From positions 8,048 through 72,047 of the forward strand of contig JBOHME010000008.1 of the NCBI GenBank assembly GCA_050729795.1: DNA of 64,000 bases, given 5' to 3'. Position numbers and translations under genes: made by a program. The stretch comes from AP-15 sp050729795. GTDB taxonomy: Bacteria > Pseudomonadota > Alphaproteobacteria > ATCC43930 > CGMCC-115725. The first letter of the stretch is position 1, and the number at the start of each line of letters is the position of its first letter. Below, in pieces: positions 17,043 through 24,072 of the stretch. The notes under the pieces were generated by a model. It was not told the DNA's origin. It saw only the letters and a list, made by a program, of their open reading frames with translations, and did not search any database.

Positions 17043-18188
17043 CTATTCGAACAGCGCGAGATCGATCGCGTCACCCATCCGTGTGTAGCCGAGATCGCTC
17101 GGATGCAGGCCGTCGCCGCAATCGTAGCGCGCCAGCATCTGCGTCGGCTGCTCCGGGTCGCGCAGCGCCTGATCGAAATCGGCGACCGCGTCAAACGCAC
17201 CGCCGCGGCGGATCCAGTCGTTGACTGAGAGGCGCACCTCTTCGCGCTGCGGGTTCCAGGCATTGGCCATATAGGTTTCGTTGCCAAACGGGGTCAGCGT
17301 CGCCCCGACGATCCTGATGCCGCGGACATGGGCGCGCACCGCCATCTGCTGCAGCCCAGCGATCATCTGTGCCGCGCTCGGCTCTTCTTCCGGCTTCTTC
17401 CAGCGGTTGCGCAGATCATTGGTGCCGAGCATGACGATGACATGGGTGACCCCCGGCTGGGCCAGCACGTCGCGGTCGAAGCGGCGCAACCCGCTGTCGC
17501 CGCGGATGTCGTAGAGGATGCGGTTGCCGCCGAGCCCCTCATTCATGACCGCCATCGGCCGGCCGCGAGGGCGCGCCGCGAGCCGCCGGGCGAGCTGGTC
17601 GGGCCAGCGGCAGAATGCGTCCATCGTCGAGATGTTGCCGTCGGTCAGCGAGTCGCCGAGAGTGACGATGCCGCCCGCATCGGCATCGGCCAGCACATCG
17701 ACACCGCAGACAAAAAACCAGTCGCTGGTCAGGCTGGCAATCGGCATCACCGCGGAGGCGCAAAAATCACCCGGCGGCGAGGCATAGCTGGTCTGACGCG
17801 CATAGCGCCCGGTGATCTGGAAATCGTTCGGAACCTCGCCCGGCAGATAGAGGCTGACCGCGAGATCGGCCAAGGGCGGCAAATCGAGCGCGACGGGATC
17901 GCTGAACAGCACGGCACCGGCGGCAATCATTGCCCTGGGCTCACCACCGAAGGCGAGCCTGCGATCGGACCCTGCGACGATCGCCGCGCCGTTCTGGCGC
18001 AATGCGATATGGGCGCCGCCGAGATCGAGCGGCCGGTGGCCATAAGCGTTCGAGATGCGCACCCGCACCTCCTTGCCGCCGAGGCTCGCGCGCATCGTCA
18101 TGCGCAAGGTCTGGTTGGCGAATGCGCCGGTTTCGGCCGGTGCCGGTGCCATCGTCCAGGTGCCGACCCAATGCGATGTCTGTGGCAT
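17043..18188 (-). CDS. SGNH/GDSL hydrolase family protein
   Basis: Esterase-type SGNH hydrolase (381 aa). Block I is VTLGDSLTDGNISTMD with the nucleophile Ser, block II has the Gly of LGGNR, block III is MLGTNDLR with Asn, and block V is DGLHPSDLGYTRMG with the catalytic Asp-x-x-His. The N-terminal about 160 residues (HWVGTWTMAPAPAE, NQTLRMTMRASLGGKEVRVR) form the beta-domain usual in this subgroup. No signal peptide is seen. The ATG at 18188 has GGGAGG six nt upstream. The substrate (acyl or carbohydrate ester) is not predictable. The 3' end converges on the GNAT gene. Confidence 0.88.
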   Translation of the reverse strand: MPQTSHWVGTWTMAPAPAETGAFANQTLRMTMRASLGGKEVRVRISNAYGHRPLDLGGAHIALRQNGAAIVAGSDRRLAFGGEPRAMIAAGAVLFSDPVALDLPPLADLAVSLYLPGEVPNDFQITGRYARQTSYASPPGDFCASAVMPIASLTSDWFFVCGVDVLADADAGGIVTLGDSLTDGNISTMDAFCRWPDQLARRLAARPRGRPMAVMNEGLGGNRILYDIRGDSGLRRFDRDVLAQPGVTHVIVMLGTNDLRNRWKKPEEEPSAAQMIAGLQQMAVRAHVRGIRIVGATLTPFGNETYMANAWNPQREEVRLSVNDWIRRGGAFDAVADFDQALRDPEQPTQMLARYDCGDGLHPSDLGYTRMGDAIDLALFE

Positions 18189-18215
18189 GGCGAGCCTCCC
18201 CGGCAGCAGTTTCAC

Positions 18216-18290
18216 TGGCTGGGGCGGGAGGATTCGAACCTCCGTATCGCGGAATCAAAATCCGCTGCCTTGCCACTTGGCTACGCCCCA
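18216..18290 (-). tRNA. tRNA-Gln (anticodon TTG)
   Basis: A 75-nt cloverleaf including an encoded CCA. The 5' end is TGGGGCG. The anticodon stem GCGGA/TCCGC encloses the loop TTTTGAT (anticodon TTG), and the T-loop is GTTCGAATC. It lies between ispE and the SGNH hydrolase gene on the minus strand. Confidence 0.97.
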
Positions 18291-18304
18291 ATCTTGCGGA
18301 AAGA

Positions 18305-19213
18305 CTAGCGGGAAACCCCCACCCCCGCAACCAACCCCCCCGCAACCACCCCCCCGGCAACCAGCCCGCCCGCCGCGCACCACCAGCCGGGCTCGACGAT
18401 AGAGAGTGCCGCGCATGCCCGCTCGGCGGCGATGCGATCGGCAAACAGCGCAAAGCAGGTGGCGCCGCTGCCGCTCATCCGGGCGAGGAGCGCACCGGGC
18501 AGCCGGGTCAACGCCGTCAGCACCGCGGCAATCTCGGGGACGATGCCGATCGCCGCTTCGGTCAGATCGTTGCGGCAGGTTCGCAAAACCGCGGCGAGGC
18601 CGGCTGCGTCCCGCGGCATCGGGGTGAACCGGCCGGCGGCGCCAAACGGCCCGCCCCGCGCGGCGAACACCGCGGCGGTCGGCAACGCTATTCCCGGGTT
18701 GGCGAGCACGATCCCGACCGTCGGCAATTCCGGCGCCGGTTCGATCTGCTCACCGCTGCCGCCGACCCAGGCGGGGCGAGCGAAGAGGCAGACCGGTAGG
18801 TCGGCGCCGAGCCGTTCGGCGAGCAGTGCCAAGCTGTCCTCGTCGCGCGCGATGCGCCACAAGCGGGTCAGCACCCGCAGTGTCGCCGCGGCATCGCTCG
18901 ACCCGCCGCCGATCCCGGAAGCGACCGGGAGTGTCTTTTCCAGATGGAGTGCGGCACCGCTAGCGATCCCGGCATGATCGGCGAGCAGACGCGCCGCGCG
19001 CAGCACCAGATTGTCGTGCCCGAGCGTGGCAAGCGCGGCTGCCTGCGGGCCGCCGAGGCCGAGCGACAGCGATGCGGCCGGGCTGGCAGCAACCCGGTCG
19101 CCGATATCGGTGAAAGCGACGAGGCTGTCGAGAAGGTGATACCCGTCCGGCCGCCGCCCGGTTACATGCAGATAGAGGTTGATCTTGGCCGGGGCGAAGC
19201 CCGCTTCGGTCAT
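18305..19213 (-). CDS. ispE: 4-diphosphocytidyl-2-C-methyl-D-erythritol kinase
   Basis: GHMP kinase of the non-mevalonate pathway (302 aa). It phosphorylates CDP-methylerythritol with ATP. The N-terminus FAPAKINLYLHVTGRRPDGYH is diagnostic, the ATP loop is LPVASGIGGGSSDAAATLR (GHMP motif) and the C-terminal MSGSGATCFALF closes the fold. The last about 25 residues are a low-complexity tail of repeated GG-L/V-VA pentamers encoded by a 15-bp tandem repeat (about 18319-18365) and are not part of the family core. It lies downstream of the TPR gene with a 33-bp gap. dxs and ispA of the same pathway are at 4.7-7.5 kb. Confidence 0.96.
   Translation of the reverse strand: MTEAGFAPAKINLYLHVTGRRPDGYHLLDSLVAFTDIGDRVAASPAASLSLGLGGPQAAALATLGHDNLVLRAARLLADHAGIASGAALHLEKTLPVASGIGGGSSDAAATLRVLTRLWRIARDEDSLALLAERLGADLPVCLFARPAWVGGSGEQIEPAPELPTVGIVLANPGIALPTAAVFAARGGPFGAAGRFTPMPRDAAGLAAVLRTCRNDLTEAAIGIVPEIAAVLTALTRLPGALLARMSGSGATCFALFADRIAAERACAALSIVEPGWWCAAGGLVAGGVVAGGLVAGVGVSR
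18319..18365. repeat. 15-bp tandem repeat in the 3' end of ispE
   Basis: Three imperfect units related to ccgcaaccaaccccc. On the coding (minus) strand they encode consecutive pentamers GGLVA, GGVVA and GGLVA just before the stop codon. They add a hydrophobic Gly/Val/Ala tail to IspE. Confidence 0.7.
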
Positions 19214-19246
19214 GATGCCGCGGATCGGTCGCCGTAGCGGCGCGGC

Positions 19247-21028
19247 TCAGCCACCGCCGGCCCGGCTCGCGGTCGGCAGGCCGCCCGCAAGCTTGGCTTC
19301 GATCGGCTTGATATCCTCCTTGTCCGGCTTGAACTGCAGCGCTTGGCGCCACTGATAGCGCGCCTCCACCAGTCGCCCGGTGCGCCAATAGGCGTCGCCC
19401 AGATGATCGTTGATCGTCGGGTCTTCCGGCACCAGCTCGACCGCCCGTTCGAGATATTGGACGGCACTGGCGTAGTCGCCGAGCCGGTAGTGCGCCCAGC
19501 CCAGGCTGTCGACGATATAGCCGTCCTCCGGCCGCAGCGCCACCGCCTGCTCGATCATCTTCAGCCCCTGCTTGAGCTTTTCGCCGCGATCGATCCACGA
19601 ATAGCCGAGATAGTTCAGCACCAGCGGCTGATCGGGCTTGAGCTCGAGCGCGTGTTCGAGATCGGCCTCGGCGAGACTCCACTGGCCGGCCCGCTCATAG
19701 GCAATGCCGCGGCTGTAATAGAGCGACCAGTGTGGCGGCACGCCGGCCGCCTTCAAGCGCCGGATCGCCTCGCTGTAGGCGCTGGCCGCCTCGGCAAAGC
19801 GCTTGTGGCCGCGCAAGAGATCGCCGAGCTGGATCTCGGCCGATGCGCGATGCGGCGCTTTTGCGGCCATTGCTTCGAGCTGGGCCACCGCCTCGTCGGT
19901 GCGGTTCAGGGCTTCGAGGTCCGCCGCCATGCGCAGCTGCGCCGACCATGTGTAAGGCGAATTCGCGCTGATGCCGGCGAGCACCGCGAGGCTCTGCTGC
20001 GGCTCGTCCTCGGCGCTCAGGATATCCGCCAGAAGCAGGTTGGCGACGGTCAGCTGCGGGCGCAGGGCGAGTGCACAGCGGTCGTAGAGCAGCGCCAGAT
20101 CGACCGTCTCCGGCCGGTTGACGACGCTTGCTAGATCGAACAGCGCCTCAGCCAGACCGTCCCGCGCGGACCCGATCAGCGGCGCCGGGGTGCCCGAAGG
20201 CTTCATCGCCAAGATCGACTCGGCCAATTCGCTGTCCGGGTTTTCCTTGACAAAACGGCGGTAGAGCGCCGCGGCCTGGTCGGGACGACCGTGACGCCGG
20301 TAGAAATTGGCCAATGCGTCGGTCAGGCGCCAGTTCAGCTGGCCGGTCGCCGCCAGCGTCTTCTTGTAGTAGTCCTCGGCTTTTGCGGCATTGCCGGCGA
20401 AGTCGTAAAGCAGACCCAGCTGGAAATATTTGAGCGGGGCGAAGCCGTCGAACTTGTCGAGATCCTGCAGCGCAGCGTCGGCGCCGGCGAGGTTGCCGAC
20501 CCCCATCTCGGTCCAGGCCAGCGCCAGCGGCCTCACATAGCGGTGCAGCCCGTCATCCGGCAGCGCCTCGGCGCGGGCCAATGCCCCGGCCATATCGCCG
20601 GCCTTGACCCGGTCCACCATCAGCACCAGATCGGCGACCGCATCCGAGCTGTCGAGCTTGAGCTGCTGCATGGCGAGCGGCAGCGCCGCAGCAAAATCGC
20701 CGTCATAAGCCTCCATCGAAAAGGTGCGGCTGATCAGTTCGGCGGAGTGCGGATCGGCGCGCAGCGCCGCTTTGTACCACAGGACGGCGGCGGAATAGTC
20801 GTGCTCCTCCTCGGCATGGCGGCCCGACAGGTAGGCACCGAACGGCGTGTCGGCCGCGGCTCCCGGCGGGTTGCTGGCCGAAGCGTTGCTGGCCGAAGCG
20901 TTGCTGGCCGAAGCGTTGCTGGCTGAAGCGTTGTTGCTGGCCGGCGCGGCGAGGCTCGCCGTGCTCATCGCCGCCACCAGCAGAAAGCCGGCGAGGCGTC
21001 CCATCCGGGCAATCTCGATCACCGCCAT
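19247..21028 (-). CDS. Exported tetratricopeptide repeat protein
   Basis: Protein of 593 aa with an N-terminal signal peptide (ARMGRLAGFLLVAAMSTASLA, cleavage likely after the AlaAlaPro region) and about ten TPR units across residues 60-580. Clear TPRs include AAVLWYKAALRADPHSAELI, PLVLNYLGYSWIDRGEKL and YASAVQYLERAVELVPEDP. It is probably a periplasmic or membrane-associated scaffold. After the signal peptide there is an Ala/Ser/Asn-rich linker encoded by a 15-bp tandem repeat. The ATG at 21028 has AAAGGGG directly upstream. ispE follows 33 bp downstream and ETF-QO lies 28 bp upstream, all co-oriented, so they may be co-transcribed. Its partner proteins are not evident. Confidence 0.88.
   Translation of the reverse strand: MAVIEIARMGRLAGFLLVAAMSTASLAAPASNNASASNASASNASASNASASNPPGAAADTPFGAYLSGRHAEEEHDYSAAVLWYKAALRADPHSAELISRTFSMEAYDGDFAAALPLAMQQLKLDSSDAVADLVLMVDRVKAGDMAGALARAEALPDDGLHRYVRPLALAWTEMGVGNLAGADAALQDLDKFDGFAPLKYFQLGLLYDFAGNAAKAEDYYKKTLAATGQLNWRLTDALANFYRRHGRPDQAAALYRRFVKENPDSELAESILAMKPSGTPAPLIGSARDGLAEALFDLASVVNRPETVDLALLYDRCALALRPQLTVANLLLADILSAEDEPQQSLAVLAGISANSPYTWSAQLRMAADLEALNRTDEAVAQLEAMAAKAPHRASAEIQLGDLLRGHKRFAEAASAYSEAIRRLKAAGVPPHWSLYYSRGIAYERAGQWSLAEADLEHALELKPDQPLVLNYLGYSWIDRGEKLKQGLKMIEQAVALRPEDGYIVDSLGWAHYRLGDYASAVQYLERAVELVPEDPTINDHLGDAYWRTGRLVEARYQWRQALQFKPDKEDIKPIEAKLAGGLPTASRAGGG
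20870..20929. repeat. 15-bp tandem repeat x4 in the TPR protein gene
   Basis: Four units of gttgctggccgaagc at 20870-20884, 20885-20899, 20900-20914 and 20915-20929 (one base difference in the last). On the coding strand they give repeated ASNAS pentamers just after the predicted signal peptide. Length variation would keep the frame. Confidence 0.93.
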
Positions 21029-21056
21029 CCCCTTTCCCCCTTTCCGAGCTGCCGGG

Positions 21057-22697
21057 TCACATATTCGGGTAGTTCGGGCCGCCGCCGCCTTCCGGCACGA
21101 CCCAGTCGATGTTCTGCTCCGGATCCTTGATGTCGCAAGTCTTGCAGTGCACGCAGTTCTGCGCGTTGATTTGCAAATAGGGCTCGACCGCATCCGCCGG
21201 CTGCACGATCTCATAGACTCCGGCTGGACAATAGCGCTGTTCGGGCGAATCGTAGAGCCGATAGTTGATCGCGATCGCCTTTGCCGGATCGCGCAGCCGC
21301 AGATGCGAGGGCTGGTCTTCTTCGTGATTGGTGTTCGAGATGAACACCGAAGACAGCCGGTCGAAGCTGATCACTCCGTCGGGCCGCGGATAGTCGATCG
21401 GCCGCGCCACATTCGCCCGCATCAGCTGCTCGTGGTCGGCATGGCGGTGGTGCAGGGTCCATGGTGCCGCACCGCGCAGCACGTAGGTGTCGAAGGCCGA
21501 ATAGGCGAGACCGGCATAAAGACCCCAGCGGAAGCTCGGCCGGATGTTGCGCGCCCGGTAGAGCTCGTCCCACACCCAGCTCGCTCTGAGGGCCGGCCCG
21601 ACCTCGGCGGTGCCGTCCCCGGCGAGCCGGCGGAACAGGGTCTCGGCCGCCACCATGCCCGACTTCATCGCCGTGTGGCTCCCTTTGATCTTTGGCACGT
21701 TGAGAACACCGGCGGCGCAGCCGATCACCGCCCCACCCGGAAAGTCGAGCCGCGGCAGCGATTGCAGGCCGCCTTCGTTCAGCGCCCGCGCCCCGTAAGC
21801 GATGCGCCGCCCGCCCTCGAAAAACGGCCGGATCGACGGGTGCGTCTTGAAGCGCTGAAATTCGGCGAACGGGTTCAGATGGGGGTTCTTGTAGTCGAGC
21901 CCGATCACAAAGCCGACCGCGATCTGCCGGTCCTCGAGGTGATAGAGGAACGAGCCGCCATAGGTCGCGGTATCGAGCGGCCAGCCGATCGTGTGCACGA
22001 CGAGCCCCGGCTGGTGGCGCGCCGGTGCGGCCTCCCACAATTCCTTGATGCCGATCGCATAGGTCTGCGGATCGACGCCATCGCGTAGCTGGAAGCGTTC
22101 GAACAACAGCTTTGACAGCGAGCCGCGACAGCCCTCGGCAAACAGGGTTTCCCTCGCGACGAGCTCGACCCCCGGCTGATAGCGCTCGGTCGGTTTGCCG
22201 TCTCTGCCGATGCCGAGATCGCCGGTTGCGATCCCGCGCACCCGCCCCGCCGCGTCGTAAAGGATTTCGGCAGCGGCAAAGCCCGGATAGATCTCGACGC
22301 CGAGCGCTTCAGCCTGCTGGGCCAGCCAGCGGCACAGATTGCCGAGGCTCACCACGTAGTTGCCGTGATTGTGCATTTGCGGCGGGGTCGGCAGCCGCCA
22401 GGCGCGGCGCTGGGTCAGCAGCAGAAAGCGGTCCTCGGTGGCGGGTGTGTCGAGCGGCGCGCCGCGCTCGCGCCAATCGGGGAACAGCTCGGCGAGAGCG
22501 CGCGGCTCAAATACCGCGCCCGACAGGATATGGGCGCCGACCTCGGATCCCTTCTCGACGACGACGACGCCCAGTTCGCGCCCCGCCGCGGCGGCAAGCT
22601 GCTTCAGACGGATCGCGGCGGCGAGCCCGGACGGGCCGGCCCCGACCACGACCACATCGTATTCCATCCGCTCGCGCGCCAACCGCTCCTCGCTCAA
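21057..22697 (-). CDS. Electron transfer flavoprotein-ubiquinone oxidoreductase
   Basis: ETF-QO (546 aa) passes electrons from reduced ETF to ubiquinone at the membrane. It has the N-terminal FAD site YDVVVVGAGPSGLAAAIRLKQ, the family block GSEVGAHILSGAVFEPRAL, and the C-terminal 4Fe-4S cluster segment INAQNCVHCKTCDIKDPEQN with three of the ligands visible and the upstream RYCPAGVYE Cys. The start is taken as the TTG at 22697, preceded by GGAGG five nt upstream, giving MSEERLARERMEYDVVVVGA as in related ETF-QOs; the ATG at 22667 is the alternative. etfA/etfB are not in the window. It is divergent from ribF, an FAD-supplying enzyme. Confidence 0.95.
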   Translation of the reverse strand: MSEERLARERMEYDVVVVGAGPSGLAAAIRLKQLAAAAGRELGVVVVEKGSEVGAHILSGAVFEPRALAELFPDWRERGAPLDTPATEDRFLLLTQRRAWRLPTPPQMHNHGNYVVSLGNLCRWLAQQAEALGVEIYPGFAAAEILYDAAGRVRGIATGDLGIGRDGKPTERYQPGVELVARETLFAEGCRGSLSKLLFERFQLRDGVDPQTYAIGIKELWEAAPARHQPGLVVHTIGWPLDTATYGGSFLYHLEDRQIAVGFVIGLDYKNPHLNPFAEFQRFKTHPSIRPFFEGGRRIAYGARALNEGGLQSLPRLDFPGGAVIGCAAGVLNVPKIKGSHTAMKSGMVAAETLFRRLAGDGTAEVGPALRASWVWDELYRARNIRPSFRWGLYAGLAYSAFDTYVLRGAAPWTLHHRHADHEQLMRANVARPIDYPRPDGVISFDRLSSVFISNTNHEEDQPSHLRLRDPAKAIAINYRLYDSPEQRYCPAGVYEIVQPADAVEPYLQINAQNCVHCKTCDIKDPEQNIDWVVPEGGGGPNYPNM

Positions 22698-22889
22698 TCC
22701 GTCCTCCGCCGGCAGTTGCCGCAGGACTATACCGGATTGCGGGAAAATCGAGGGTGCCGATCGGGTGCGCGGCGCCGCTGTGCGGTCGCCTCCGGCGCGA
22801 TCGCGTCGAGCCGCTATGCGATGGGCGCGCCAGCCGCTATTTTCGTCGTTGTCCGCCATCGACAATGCTGCTGCTGCACCCCTCTTGCT

Positions 22890-23855
22890 GTGATCCGCGT
22901 CATTCGACATCCCGGTCCCCGATCGCACCACCCGCGCGGTGCGGTTCTGGCAATGGGCAATTTCGACGGGCTGCATCGCGGCCACGCGCTGTTGATCGGG
23001 CGGGTGTGCGAGCTGGCGCGGGCAAATCGCCGGCCGACCGCGGTGCTGACCTTCGAGCCGCATCCGCGCAGCGTATTCGTGCCCGATGCCGAGCCGTTCC
23101 GGCTGACCCCGTTCCGGGTCAAGGAGCGCGAATTGGCCCGGCTCAATGTCGATCTCTTGTTCGTGCAGCATTTCGATCTCGGCTTTGCCGCCAAGAGTGC
23201 CGAGGATTTTCTCGCCGAGATCATCGTTGCCGCGATCGGTGCCTCCCACGTCGTGGTCGGCTGGGATTGCACCTTTGGCAAGAGCCGGCGCGGCACCCCG
23301 GATTTTCTGCGCGCCGCCGGACCGGCCAACGGCTTTGCCGTGACCGTGATCGAGCCGGTACGCGACGCCCGGGAGACCGTCTACTCCTCGACCCAGATCC
23401 GCACCCTGCTGCGCGAGGGCCGCCCGCGCGACGCCGCGGCACTGCTCGGCCGGTTCTGGGAGATCGACGGCCGCGTCGCCAGCGGCGACCGGCGCGGGCG
23501 CACGATCGGTTTTCCGACCGCCAACCTCGCGCTCGACGATTATCTGCGGCCGGCCTTTGGTGTCTATGCAGTGCGCGTCAGCGGCGACGGGCCGGACGAC
23601 CCGTTGCGCGGCCAAACCATCGACGGGGTCGCCAATCTCGGACTGCGCCCGACCGTGGGCGGTCTCGAGCCGCGGCTCGAAGCGCATCTGTTCGGCACCG
23701 ACGCCGATCTTTACGGCCGCCATCTGCGGGTGGCGCTTGTTGATTTCATCCGCCCCGAGCAGAAATTTGCGGGGCTCGATGCGCTGAAGGCACAGATCGC
23801 GGCCGACGCCGCCCGCGCCCGTGCAATCCTGCGCGAAGCTCCGCTCGCGCCGTAG
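22890..23855 (+). CDS. ribF: Bifunctional riboflavin kinase / FAD synthetase
   Basis: RibF (321 aa) converts riboflavin to FMN and then FAD. The N-terminal adenylyltransferase domain shows MGNFDGLHRGHALLIGRV (HxGH nucleotidyl-transferase motif), TFEPHPRSVF and the SSTQIRTLLREG loop. The C-terminal flavokinase domain shows GDRRGRTIGFPTANLALDD and GVANLGLRPTVGG. The start is the GTG at 22890, the first in-frame start next to the VIRHPGP segment; its ribosome binding site is weak. ileS follows after 217 bp, the conserved ribF-ileS-lspA order. The gene is divergent from ETF-QO. Confidence 0.95.
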   Translation: MIRVIRHPGPRSHHPRGAVLAMGNFDGLHRGHALLIGRVCELARANRRPTAVLTFEPHPRSVFVPDAEPFRLTPFRVKERELARLNVDLLFVQHFDLGFAAKSAEDFLAEIIVAAIGASHVVVGWDCTFGKSRRGTPDFLRAAGPANGFAVTVIEPVRDARETVYSSTQIRTLLREGRPRDAAALLGRFWEIDGRVASGDRRGRTIGFPTANLALDDYLRPAFGVYAVRVSGDGPDDPLRGQTIDGVANLGLRPTVGGLEPRLEAHLFGTDADLYGRHLRVALVDFIRPEQKFAGLDALKAQIAADAARARAILREAPLAP

Positions 23856-24072
23856 CGCTGCGATCCGCGCGGCCGGCTGGGCGATACCGACACGGGGTGG
23901 CAAGCAACGCCTCGAATTTGCCGGCGGCGGCTGCTATATCTCGGCCATGGTCTGGCATGGGTCTCCGCCGTGGTCTGGCATGGCGCCTCGATGACGCGAA
24001 TTAGCAGCCCGGTCCTCTGCTGAGGATCGGGAACGCGCTGCGCTGTTTTCGCCTTTCTTTTCGGGGTTCGCG

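Noticed and set aside
22698..23903. N-terminal extension of ETF-QO, whose frame stays open to 23903
   Set aside because: The extension lies antisense to ribF and has no family similarity; the TTG at 22697 with GGAGG gives the expected start.
23856..24072. T-box or other leader regulating ileS
   Set aside because: No T-box-like sequence, terminator or specifier structure is visible; T-boxes are rare outside Gram-positive bacteria.
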